A stretch of 42,881 nt of DNA. Source: Bradyrhizobium murdochi (lineage in GTDB: Bacteria > Pseudomonadota > Alphaproteobacteria > Rhizobiales > Xanthobacteraceae). The DNA lies in the NCBI RefSeq assembly GCF_000472965.1, contig NZ_AXAU01000034.1:1-42881 (forward strand), written 5' to 3'. Of this stretch, positions 34,007 through 41,707 are shown piece by piece (position 1 is the first letter of the stretch; every line of letters starts with the position of its first letter). The translations under genes were made by a program, and so were the position numbers. The notes beneath the pieces were generated by a model. That model worked only from the letters and a program-made list of their open reading frames with translations, did not search any database and was not told the DNA's origin.

Positions 34007-35302
34007 CTACTTCCCGCGGTGAGAGATAAACCAAAGCGCGAACAGTGCGGCTCCTCCATTGGAAAGCAGTACAGTTGAAAGCGGCACGTTCATGAGGGCT
34101 TGCACGAGTATCCCACTCGAAACGGCAATCAGCGGTGGCGAAAGTCGTGCTGAGGCGACGTTGCCTAGGCCGATAATGATGCCGCAAACGAAGGTTGAGA
34201 TGGGAGCAAGCACGGGCCCAACCGACGCGATGCCCTCTGTTGTAAACAGGGAGCCATTGAAGTTTCCAAGATCATATTCGCGCTTCAGGATTATCCCAAG
34301 CTGCTCGGTGTAGGGGCAATCGGTAAAGAGACGAACGAAATTGATCTGGCAAAAATTGGTGTACGGGTGGGTGCTGAAGAACGCAAAATAGTGGTCGAGC
34401 GCCAGAGAGGGTATCGCGATCATCCGAAAATTGATGTAGCCAATGGCGTATCTGCCAATGTCGGGTAGAAGAAAGTAGGCCCCGGCACCCAAGGTCAGCG
34501 GAATCAGAATAGAAAGGACAGTTGCCATCTTGGGGTTGAATACCGTGTAGAGCACTAGCAGAAAGACAAGCCACGCCGGCGCCATCAAGACGGTTTTATT
34601 CAGCAGCACGGGGAAAAAAGACAGCAGCAGGATAGCCGCGATCGCAGTCGGCACCCAGCGCCGGTTCAGAGCAAAGTAAGCGAAACAGAAAGGAAGTATC
34701 GCGCCGGACGCGATGCCGCTTAAGTAGTTCAGCAGCCTCGGCCTGACGACTTCTTCCCGCATTGCTAAAGACTCCAACAGCCCAGCAAGTCTGAAACCGT
34801 ACATCGCGCATGCCGCAACGACGGCGGCGCTCGCGATCAATGCGCCGATCATCAGCGCATCCATCGTCCTTGGCATTATCGAAAAGGGCGTGATTTTCAA
34901 TCTGAGGAACAGTGCGGGAACTAGAAACGAGATGAGGCACAGCAGTGCCGATATCCTCGCCTGATCGTGGTTGTATTCGAGCGTTGTCGAGTAGCTCAGG
35001 AAAATGAACCCGGCGATCATGCCGTACATCCACAGGGCTACCACGTAGCCAAAGCTGAATCGCGCCAGAATAAAAAGCGGGAGTGGGCAGAGATTAAGCG
35101 CAATAGCTGTGACCGCGTCCGACAGCCTCGAAAAATGTAGCGGCGAAATGTAACTTGGGAAAATCAAGGCAACATGAGAGTTGGATGCAATCAGCAGCGC
35201 GAGAAGCGCCAATATTAATGCGGCCTGCTTGCTGGCAACCGAGAGAGAAAATGGCCGCACTAGTCGGTTCAATTTTGAGTTCCACTCCGATCTTCCGGCC
35301 AC
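34007..35302 (-). CDS. Polymerase-like polytopic membrane protein, paralogue 1
   Basis: A 431-residue protein with about 10-12 hydrophobic segments. The conserved C-terminal part, IAIPSLALDHYFAFFSTHPY then TNFCQI and LFTTEGIASVGPVLAPISTF, is shared almost block for block with the protein at 35634-36911. The topology and the loop before the last spans fit an oligosaccharide repeat-unit polymerase (Wzy), but I recognise no defining motif. The assigned start is a GTG at 35302 without a clear ribosome site. It overlaps the small membrane peptide gene by 34 bp. Confidence 0.75.
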   Translation of the reverse strand: MAGRSEWNSKLNRLVRPFSLSVASKQAALILALLALLIASNSHVALIFPSYISPLHFSRLSDAVTAIALNLCPLPLFILARFSFGYVVALWMYGMIAGFIFLSYSTTLEYNHDQARISALLCLISFLVPALFLRLKITPFSIMPRTMDALMIGALIASAAVVAACAMYGFRLAGLLESLAMREEVVRPRLLNYLSGIASGAILPFCFAYFALNRRWVPTAIAAILLLSFFPVLLNKTVLMAPAWLVFLLVLYTVFNPKMATVLSILIPLTLGAGAYFLLPDIGRYAIGYINFRMIAIPSLALDHYFAFFSTHPYTNFCQINFVRLFTDCPYTEQLGIILKREYDLGNFNGSLFTTEGIASVGPVLAPISTFVCGIIIGLGNVASARLSPPLIAVSSGILVQALMNVPLSTVLLSNGGAALFALWFISHRGK

Positions 35303-35385
35303 TTAGTCAAGTGGCGTGTTAAGAGCACGGCGCACAAAACAAGCAGCAAGAAGACTGCCGCTACAGATCCGAAGAACCAAAGCAT
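35269..35385 (-). CDS. Small single-span membrane peptide (38 aa)
   Basis: MLWFFGSVAAVFLLLVLC, then AVLLTRHLTKWPEDRSG: one hydrophobic span and a basic tail. The ATG at 35385 is preceded by GGGGGGA about 9 nt upstream. It overlaps the polymerase-like gene, so it may be its coupled leader gene. A related sequence starts at 39242. No family known to me. Confidence 0.5.
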   Translation of the reverse strand: MLWFFGSVAAVFLLLVLCAVLLTRHLTKWPEDRSGTQN

Positions 35386-35585
35386 GCTAGAGTCCCCCCT
35401 AGACCTTGGATTATTTGAGGTAGCTGCAGCAAATCTTGCATGAGCACCCGTCTTTACGGCGACGGCCACCCCGGGAAACATATTTCTCCCCGGCCGGGAG
35501 AATCTAACACCACAACTCCACAGCGAACAAGCCAGCCAATCGCCTTTCGCGAAGAGTGTGGCTTCTCAACCCCACCTGGAACACG

Positions 35586-35605
35586 CCTGAAATCGGAGAA
35601 TTTGG
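35586..35605 (+). repeat. Dispersed repeat copy A (phage-peptidase 5' flank)
   Basis: CCTGAAATCGGAGAATTTGG, the same 20 bases as copy C, including the GGAGAA ribosome site of the peptidase relic (copy B). Similar Cys/Ala-poor, CA-rich sequence precedes it (CACCACAACTCCA at about 35508). No peptidase start follows; it abuts the 3' end of the second polymerase-like gene. Confidence 0.75.
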
Positions 35606-35633
35606 ACCATCATCACCAACTACATCATTCGGA

Positions 35634-36911
35634 TTATCTGGGCGCATCGCTTGGCGTCAGCATCCAAAGAATAACCAGAACTATCCCTCCATGCGTAAGC
35701 GCCACGGTGGAGAGCGGCACGTTCATTATAGCGGGCAACATGGCCGCGCCCGACAAGATCACGAAAGATGGATTTAGGCGGTTACTGACCAAGTTCGCTG
35801 CGGCGAATACGAGACCGCAAAAAAACGCAGAGACCGGGGCAACGTAGGGCCCCACAGATGCAATCCCTTCCGTCGCAAGCAGGGAGGCGTTGTAATTACC
35901 GGTCTTGTATTCTTGGGCCAGCAATACGCCGAGCTGATCGGGCAGGCTGCAATTGAGCAGCTTCCCGATAATAGAGATCTGGCAGAAGTTCGTCAGCGGG
36001 TGCGTCGAAAAATAGTGGAAGTAGTGGTCCAGCGCGCTTGCCGGTATCGCCAGCATCCGAAAGTTTATCACCCGAAAAATGGGTGTGTAGTAGAGCGGCG
36101 CCACGGCTAAGGCGGCAAGCCCGATTGCGAGCGGAATGAGAAGGGACAGGACGACTGCGACCCTCCACCGCACAAGCTTCAACAGTATGGAGATAAAGAC
36201 CAGCCAAATCGGTGTCATCAGCGCCGTCTTGTGTAGTGTGATGGGGTAGTAGGCCAAACATACCGTGAGCGCGACCAAGGCCAAAATATACCGCTTTCGA
36301 AAGAGCAGCCACGCACAGCAAAATGGTAGTGCTGCAGTCGTCAGGATTGGGACGGCGTAACGCATCCATGTAGGCAAGATAAGAGTGTTCCGCAGGGGAT
36401 CACCTTCGATGAAGCCCACGAAATGGAAGCCAAGGAAATAGCCGCGTAGAGCGATCACGGCGGAAGCGCAGATCAGAAAGACGGATATCAAGTCCATCTG
36501 CTTGATTGTCAGAAAATCACGGAATTTCAACGATCTGTTGATCGTTAGGGCCGGTATTGCGAAAGCCGCCCACATGGCTACGGCCGATAGCCGAGCTGTT
36601 GCGTGATCGTATGAAAGCTGCGTGAAGAAACTGAGCCATAGATACCCAGCCGTAATCGCAAAAAGATAGAACGACACAGCAACACTGAACGCGTTGTTCG
36701 ACGAGAACATAAGGTAGGCGCACAGGCTGAACGCCGCAACTGAAAAGGCGGCAGGCAGCATAGCGCGGCTATCGAATGCAATGTGATGGGCCGCTTCGAC
36801 ATCCCGCGAAACAAGCACCATCGAGACGCATAGCAGCAGGGTAAAGGCGAACCCCAGCGCCACATGCTCGTAACGCAAGCCTCTTCGTAAGGTCAATTCC
36901 ACGGTCGTCAT
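35634..36911 (-). CDS. Polymerase-like polytopic membrane protein, paralogue 2
   Basis: A 425-residue protein with about 10-12 hydrophobic spans. It shares FRMLAIPASALDHYFHYFST, THPLTNFCQI and LLATEGIASVGPYVAPVSAF with the protein at 34007-35302, so the two are tandem paralogues diverged well beyond recent duplication. ATG 36911 has GGGAG 9 nt upstream; the in-frame GTG at 36953 lies in a repeat and is less likely. A Wzy-type polymerase is the best guess. Confidence 0.78.
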   Translation of the reverse strand: MTTVELTLRRGLRYEHVALGFAFTLLLCVSMVLVSRDVEAAHHIAFDSRAMLPAAFSVAAFSLCAYLMFSSNNAFSVAVSFYLFAITAGYLWLSFFTQLSYDHATARLSAVAMWAAFAIPALTINRSLKFRDFLTIKQMDLISVFLICASAVIALRGYFLGFHFVGFIEGDPLRNTLILPTWMRYAVPILTTAALPFCCAWLLFRKRYILALVALTVCLAYYPITLHKTALMTPIWLVFISILLKLVRWRVAVVLSLLIPLAIGLAALAVAPLYYTPIFRVINFRMLAIPASALDHYFHYFSTHPLTNFCQISIIGKLLNCSLPDQLGVLLAQEYKTGNYNASLLATEGIASVGPYVAPVSAFFCGLVFAAANLVSNRLNPSFVILSGAAMLPAIMNVPLSTVALTHGGIVLVILWMLTPSDAPR

Positions 36912-36963
36912 TGGGCGCACTCCCGATGACAACCTCCTACCACTACAACCCACCCTAGATCAC

Positions 36964-36982
36964 CCTTGAATCGGAGAATTTG
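36964..36982 (+). repeat. Dispersed repeat copy B, in place before the peptidase relic
   Basis: CCTTGAATCGGAGAATTTG differs from copies A and C by one missing A and one base. It directly precedes the ATG at 36985 of the peptidase pseudogene, where GGAGAA serves as its ribosome site. CTACCACTACAACCCA upstream matches the CA-rich flank of the other copies. Confidence 0.8.
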
Positions 36983-36984
36983 CC

Positions 36985-37519
36985 ATGGCGCTCCCGGCGC
37001 AATACGGCTGGCTGTCCCAAGAGCCGGGCCCGAAAATGAGGTCCTGAAGCTGTTCGGCACGGTCGAGGCGGCCGGCTCCAAGGACAATCCAACGATCCTG
37101 GCATGGGCTGCGGAAGTCGGGTTTGGCAAAAACGTACAGCCATGACTCGATCCCGTGGTGCGGGCTTTTCGCGGCCGTGGTCGCCAAACGCGCCGGCAAA
37201 GAGGTGGTTGATAGTCCGCGTTGGGCGCTTTCGTGGGCCGACTTTTGGGAAGCCGGCGGACGGCGGCGCTATGCTTGGCGATGTCCTGACCTTCAAACGA
37301 GACGGCGACGGCCATGTCGCGCTGTGTGTCGGTGAAGATGCCTATCATTGCCTCGGCGGCAACCAGTCCGATCAGGTCTGCATCACGCGAACTGCGAAAT
37401 CGCGGCCCTATAAGGCGCGCCGACCGATCTACAACGTGCAGCCTGCCAACGTTCGGAAGATAGTTCTCGTCGCAAACGGAATGCCTAACCGCCGCGCGAC
37501 GGCATCGCGCAAACCCTAA
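36985..37519 (+). pseudogene. Frameshifted TIGR02594-type phage peptidase (NlpC/P60-like endolysin)
   Basis: Protein blocks of this family lie in three frames in the right order: MALPAQYGWLSQEPGPK, then LKLFGTVEAAGSKDNPTILA, then DSIPWCGLFAAVVAKRAGKE with the catalytic Cys, then LGDVLTFKRDGDGHVALCVG with the His and YHCLGGNQSD. At least three frameshifts (near 37035, 37130 and 37260) disable it. It has a normal start and stop position for a product of about 178 residues. It would have cleaved peptidoglycan for phage lysis; now it is a relic between two glycan genes. Confidence 0.88.
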
Positions 37520-37535
37520 CATCATCGGAGATAAC

Positions 37536-37653
37536 ATGAAACTCATCATGCTGCTTTGCGGCGTGCTCGCGGCTGCGTTGACGGCCGTGTAAAGGCGGTC
37601 AAGCTGCCATTCCGATTGAAGGTCAGCAGCGCCCGACGTCTGGACGAAATTGA
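37536..37653 (+). pseudogene. Probable small lipoprotein of a lysis cassette, frameshifted
   Basis: MKLIMLLCGVLAAALTAV ends at a TAA. If one base near 37586 is skipped, the frame continues as a lipobox Leu-Thr-Ala-Cys and then KGGQAAIPIEGQQRPTSG to a TGA at 37651-37653. A short lipoprotein just after an endolysin recalls Rz1-type lysis genes. The shift and the role are inferences. Confidence 0.5.
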
Positions 37654-37809
37654 TGTTGGCGACCTCGTGGCAGGCGTTCAGCGGCGATCGTGCAAGGAAC
37701 CGTTCAGCGGCCGAACATCGCGTCGCTCCTGATCGGAGAGTTAACGGTAGCACTACTTCTGCACATTCTCTTGGAGACGACAATCCAGAGCCGGACGGCT
37801 TTCGATAGG

Positions 37810-38751
37810 TCAGTGATCGGGCTCGCGCAATGCCCGTCTCAGCCCCTCATCGAGCGTGATCGGCGGCCGCCAGCCCGTCGCATTGGCCTTGGAAAGGTCA
37901 ACCTCCAGGGAACCGAGAAGGCTCTCTTTGACTTCCTTGCGGCCGCTGACCCTGAGCAGCGCGCTCAGCAGCGGTCTCGGGATGTGAAAAAGGCGCACCG
38001 AACCGCCCGCCGCGTGTGCAAGCCGCGTGATGAATTCCGGGGTGGAAACCTGCTCCTCATCCGCTAGGAGGAAAACCTCGAACTTTTCGTCTCGGCGCGG
38101 AAGCCGATGTAGGATAAACGACGACAGATTGTCTACGGCCAAGAACGCACGACGATTGTGAATCCCCGCAAACGGAAGCGGGATGCCAAGTCCGATCGCC
38201 TTCTGCAGTAGCGCGAAATTCCCTTTTGCGCCGGAACCATAGATCAGCGGCGGTCTGATGATGGTCAAGCACATCTCGGCGCCTTGCGCCAACGTCTTCA
38301 AGCCGGCTTCGGCGGCTGCTTTCGACATTCCATAAAGGCCGCGCGGCATCAGATCGTCGTCCTCGCGAAACGGGGTGCGACCGTCATTGCTGCGGCCGTG
38401 CACCAGAATGGTGCTGACAAAGATGAAGTGGCGCACACCGGCGTTCAATGCGCTGCTCGCAAGGTGCAGCGTGCCTTCAATGTTGACATTGCGGTAGACT
38501 TCGACTGCGCGCTCTTCATGTGGACGGTGGACATGGGCCGCAAGGTGAACCACGGCGTCCACGCCGGCAAGCGCGTGTTGCCAATTGGTCGCGGCGCCGA
38601 TCGATTCGACCACGACTTCGCCCTCGCGTCCTGATGGCTTGCGAACGCTGCGGCGCACAACCCATCCATCGCGCGCCAGCGCGAGCACCAGATGCCGGCC
38701 CACGAAACCGCTCGCGCCGGTTACCAGGACGACGCCTCGCTCATCCTTCAT
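37810..38751 (-). CDS. NAD-dependent epimerase/4-ketoreductase, WbpV/WbpK-like
   Basis: A 313-residue extended SDR. VVLVTGASGFVGRHLVLALA is the NAD-binding loop; VVHLAAHVHRPHEE, VYRNVNIEGTLHLASSA, and IFVSTILVHGRSNDGRTPF are close to the WbpV/WbpK/WreQ group, which reduces UDP-4-keto-6-deoxy-HexNAc to UDP-QuiNAc or UDP-FucNAc. LYGMSKAAAEAGL gives the Tyr-Lys pair. In complete clusters it follows a WbuB-like GT4; a decayed GT4 of that type lies just upstream (38795-39178). Confidence 0.87.
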   Translation of the reverse strand: MKDERGVVLVTGASGFVGRHLVLALARDGWVVRRSVRKPSGREGEVVVESIGAATNWQHALAGVDAVVHLAAHVHRPHEERAVEVYRNVNIEGTLHLASSALNAGVRHFIFVSTILVHGRSNDGRTPFREDDDLMPRGLYGMSKAAAEAGLKTLAQGAEMCLTIIRPPLIYGSGAKGNFALLQKAIGLGIPLPFAGIHNRRAFLAVDNLSSFILHRLPRRDEKFEVFLLADEEQVSTPEFITRLAHAAGGSVRLFHIPRPLLSALLRVSGRKEVKESLLGSLEVDLSKANATGWRPPITLDEGLRRALREPDH

Positions 38752-38794
38752 GACATCGACCCTGCTCGTTTCGGATTGCGCAAAGCAGCCCCCC

Positions 38795-39178
38795 CTAATT
38801 CAATATGGCATAGCTCGTCAAGGCGCGATCAGGACTGAGGTTGCCGGCGGTCGCAACCGCGCGTTCAGCCGTCGAGACATCTTGCGACAGACACCCAGCG
38901 CGTATCGCCTTACCGATTGATCTGACATGTGTGGCCTGGCCTCACAACCCTACCAAACTGTTTTCCTTTACCGTAAGCGCGGCTTCGGAGTCCCGCCCCG
39001 AGATGAGAACGACGACTGCAAGCAGATTGTAGAACCGGCTCGGCACTGGCACACCGGCGACGTTCTTGCAGTAGGGAATGAGCCAGCCATCCGCGGCCGC
39101 AAGAAATGCCTCGAGATCTTCGTCAGCCACGCGGTCGACCAACGTGACATTTGTAAGATTGGCCTTGGCATCGCGTTA
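38795..39178 (-). pseudogene. C-terminal remnant of a GT4 glycosyltransferase (WbuB-like)
   Basis: The minus strand encodes NLTNVTLVDRVADEDLEAFL, AAADGWLIPYCKNVAGVPVP, SRFYNLLA, then SGRDSEAALTVKEN to a stop at 38942. After a frame change it continues as KAIRAGCLSQDVSTAERAVA and SPDRALTSYAILN to a TAG at 38795. These are the donor-binding half and C-terminal helix of a WbuB-like GT4. Several residues around LLAVGRP are lost, and the N-terminal half is absent; the left part joins the small membrane peptide remnant. Confidence 0.75.
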
Positions 39179-39242
39179 GAAGCACGGCGCACAAAAGAAA
39201 CAGTACCAGGACTGCTACCACGTATCCTAAGAACCAAATCAT
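39123..39242 (-). CDS. Chimeric small membrane peptide (second copy, 39 aa)
   Basis: MIWFLGYVVAVLVLFLLC then AVLLTR matches the first 24 residues of the peptide at 35269-35385; after Arg24 the sequence departs and reads the GT4 remnant in another frame (CQGQSYKCHVGRPRG). GGGAGG lies about 7 nt before the ATG, so it could still be made. The departure point, near 39170, is a recombination join. Confidence 0.45.
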   Translation of the reverse strand: MIWFLGYVVAVLVLFLLCAVLLTRCQGQSYKCHVGRPRG

Positions 39243-39294
39243 TCCGGACCTCCCTTATCGGGAGGGGCCTCTCACCACAACCCCATGCGAAAAC

Positions 39295-39314
39295 CCTGAA
39301 ATCGGAGAATTTGG
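39295..39314 (+). repeat. Dispersed repeat copy C (phage-peptidase 5' flank)
   Basis: CCTGAAATCGGAGAATTTGG is identical to copy A over 20 bases. CTCTCACCACAACCCCA precedes it. After it, GCGTGGCTTGT offers a GTG start but no peptidase sequence follows; the 3' end of an unrelated minus-strand gene (39347) begins instead. Confidence 0.75.
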
Positions 39315-39346
39315 CGTGGCTTGTGGGAGCTCAATAAATAAAGGTC

Positions 39347-39757
39347 TTAATCCACCTGTCCATGATCAATCGAAAGCACTATCAATCCCGTTTCAGAAGC
39401 CGATGGCGGATAATGCTGAAGCTTGACCGTGAAAGGGCGTTTGGTTTCTCCAACAAGGGCAACGCCAGAGACCATGATGTTGGCCAGATCGGCATCGATC
39501 TCGGCATGATCATCAATGCCACAGAGTGGGAGTACCCGTGGCGAAGGTCGCATGTGGGGTCTGACGGCCATCTCGGCTTTCACGCAGGCTTGGATTTTAA
39601 TTCGCGGCACTATGCTCACCAGTTGCTCCGGACCGAACGAAGACTTTGCTTCCCAATAAGGGCGCCAGGGTTGCGGAGATATATCGGCGGGGTCGATCGC
39701 TTGCCGTGAATGGACAAAGGCCCAGCTCGTCCAGCTCAGCAGCCAAGCGATCGACAC
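39347..39757 (-). CDS. Unknown, possibly secreted protein
   Basis: A 136-residue protein from a GTG at 39757. The first 20 residues (SIAWLLSWTSWAFVHSRQA) look like a signal sequence; no earlier start exists before an in-frame TAG. The body has PRIKIQACVKAEMAVRPHMR, LPLCGIDDHAEIDADLANIM and ALVGETKRPFTVKLQHYPPS, with two Cys that could pair, and no family I know. Sequence quality looks coding rather than shadow. The 5' end may be shortened by rearrangement. Confidence 0.5.
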   Translation of the reverse strand: MSIAWLLSWTSWAFVHSRQAIDPADISPQPWRPYWEAKSSFGPEQLVSIVPRIKIQACVKAEMAVRPHMRPSPRVLPLCGIDDHAEIDADLANIMVSGVALVGETKRPFTVKLQHYPPSASETGLIVLSIDHGQVD

Positions 39758-40716
39758 TACAGCTACTACGGTGACCTACGCTGACTTGCTCAACTTATGC
39801 GCCTCCCTGAGTGGAGCGGAAACTACGACGACCCGAGGCGACCCTACGTGTCCGTCAGCAGCATCAGGCCCCACGCTGTGGCCGCCAGGACCGCCACGGG
39901 TAGAAGCGGAGGGCCGGCGGGCAGAGGCTCCCAGCCATCGAGCGGGCGGACCAGACTGACCATCCATCGCTGTGAGCCAGTCCGATGAAAATGGTCGACA
40001 GTACAGCAACGCCCAGCCGCCATAGCGGCCGCAGAGATTCCCAAGGTACGCACAATCGACAGTCCAAGAGCTGCGGGAAAATCTTCGAATGGAACCGAAG
40101 CCAAATTTGGTTGGGAATGCGACGGTTCCCCGCCGGTAACTAACCAAGAAAAGGCCTGACACCAAAAGTTGAGCGCAGAGGGTTCGTGCGACGTCGCGAT
40201 CCGCTTCCAGCGTGAATTAGAGATGCCGCCACCTAAGTTAGCTGCCTACTTCCATTCAAATCAGGCCCCCTGATTTTCAACTTAGGCCACCCGAGGTCGG
40301 AAACAGGCCAGCATCGGCTTGTGGGAAAATGGGACCTCAGACCGAATTCTTTTGGTGGCTCGACATTTTTCATGATCAGCGGCTTCATCATGTCTTCGTC
40401 ACGAAGGAACACCGCCATTGGAAAGAGACACCATCATTGTTCCATGCGAAGGCCGACGCTAAACCTCGCTTGCAGGTTGCGCGAGCATCGGCTTCAATCC
40501 GATCGTGGACATGTTCAGCCCCGCCAGCCGGCGCTCCCCCGAGACCTGGCACCCCCGGCCTATGATGCTTGGCAAAAAAAGCGCGCCGAAGAGTATGCAA
40601 CTATCAAATCAAAATAGGGCCTGGCTATCCGTGGCCCACGAAGGTTCGAAACAAGTCGGAGGCGGCCCGCAAGTTCGTTGATGTTGCTCCCAACTGGATC
40701 GAGGAAAGGACCTAGC
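39758..40716. other. Long region without a confident gene
   Basis: Nearly 1 kb with no frame I can assign. On the minus strand 39844-40104 gives an 86-codon frame with one hydrophobic end (LLPVAVLAATAWGLMLL), and an overlapping frame has AVLSTIFIGLAHSDGW; this might be a decayed membrane protein. The frames at 40233-40617 look like shadows or relics. Confidence 0.4.
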
Positions 40717-41661
40717 ATGAAGTTCTTGTTGTCCGCGTTCCAACGCATGTTCGTTCCAAGTGATCACGATGCGGCGATCAAGGCAAACCCGCGTGATATT
40801 TTCGCGTGGATCAGATTGATCGACACGCGTGCCCTGTCCAGAAGCTTGAGCCCCCACGCTATGGCCCTGATCAAATCCCATGACCTTTATCCGACTGGGC
40901 ATGCGGTCCACTTTTTCGCACCAGATATTGCCAAGAAAGGGGGAGAGGCCCTTGAACGTCTAGCGGCCGATCCGACCAAGAACGTGGAGCCTGCGATCGA
41001 GGAACTCGTAAAGTGGAAGACGGCCATCCAGTGCGGCCACTCGCACGACGTGTCCAAGGGCTACTTCATCGATGCAGAGCCGGTTATGGAATTGCAGTGG
41101 AATCAAATCATCTTCCCCTTGATTAGGGATCTCGATTTTACCACGGTGCTCGACCTCGCCTGCGGACATGGCCGCAATTCCGAGTTTCTACGCCGACACA
41201 CTAAGTTCATGCACCTCGTGGATATCAACAAAACGTGCATCGACGCCTGCCGCGCGCGGTTCGGTGACACCAAAGACGGGACGCGGTTCTATTATCATGT
41301 CACCGACGGCAATCACCTCAAGATGATCCCGAACGACGGCATCACTCTCGTCTACAGCTGGGATTCGATGGTTCATTTCGACAAGTTGATCGTTCGCGAC
41401 TATCTGCTCGACATCAAGCGGGTTTTGAAGCCTGGTGGATCGGCGTTCCTACATCATTCGAACTTCGGTGAGACGGCTCCCGACAGCAACTGGGCCACGA
41501 ACATCGGTACGCGGTCCGACATGTCCGGCAAAATCATGCGGGAGTATGCCGCTGCACTCGGTCTTGATGTCGCGGTTCAGAAGATCCAGGGCCGCGCGGA
41601 AGGTTGGGGTGAGGACGGACTCGATTGCGTCTCGATCCTGCAAAAGAGGGGCGTTTGGTGA
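40717..41661 (+). CDS. Class I SAM-dependent methyltransferase
   Basis: A 314-residue protein. TVLDLACGHGRNSEFLRRH is SAM motif I, MHLVDINKTCIDACRARFG the ribose-binding end, TLVYSWDSMVHFDKLIVRDY and KRVLKPGGSAFLHHSNF the later motifs of the Methyltransf_25/11 group. ATG 40717 is preceded by GAGGAAAGGA; a TTG at 40678 would add 13 unlikely residues. The N-terminal 130 residues are not familiar. It stands alone on the plus strand and probably modifies a sugar. Confidence 0.85.
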   Translation: MKFLLSAFQRMFVPSDHDAAIKANPRDIFAWIRLIDTRALSRSLSPHAMALIKSHDLYPTGHAVHFFAPDIAKKGGEALERLAADPTKNVEPAIEELVKWKTAIQCGHSHDVSKGYFIDAEPVMELQWNQIIFPLIRDLDFTTVLDLACGHGRNSEFLRRHTKFMHLVDINKTCIDACRARFGDTKDGTRFYYHVTDGNHLKMIPNDGITLVYSWDSMVHFDKLIVRDYLLDIKRVLKPGGSAFLHHSNFGETAPDSNWATNIGTRSDMSGKIMREYAAALGLDVAVQKIQGRAEGWGEDGLDCVSILQKRGVW

Positions 41662-41707
41662 ATATTGACACCATGAGTTAAAATACTCGGCTTTCGATAA
41701 AATGAAC

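Noticed and set aside
35440..35847. 135-codon plus-strand frame
   Set aside because: Overlaps the repeat and the end of the second polymerase-like gene on the other strand; no family resemblance.
36908..37783. 291-codon minus-strand frame across the phage peptidase relic
   Set aside because: The plus strand carries recognisable peptidase blocks in order; the minus frame has no family marks and is a shadow.
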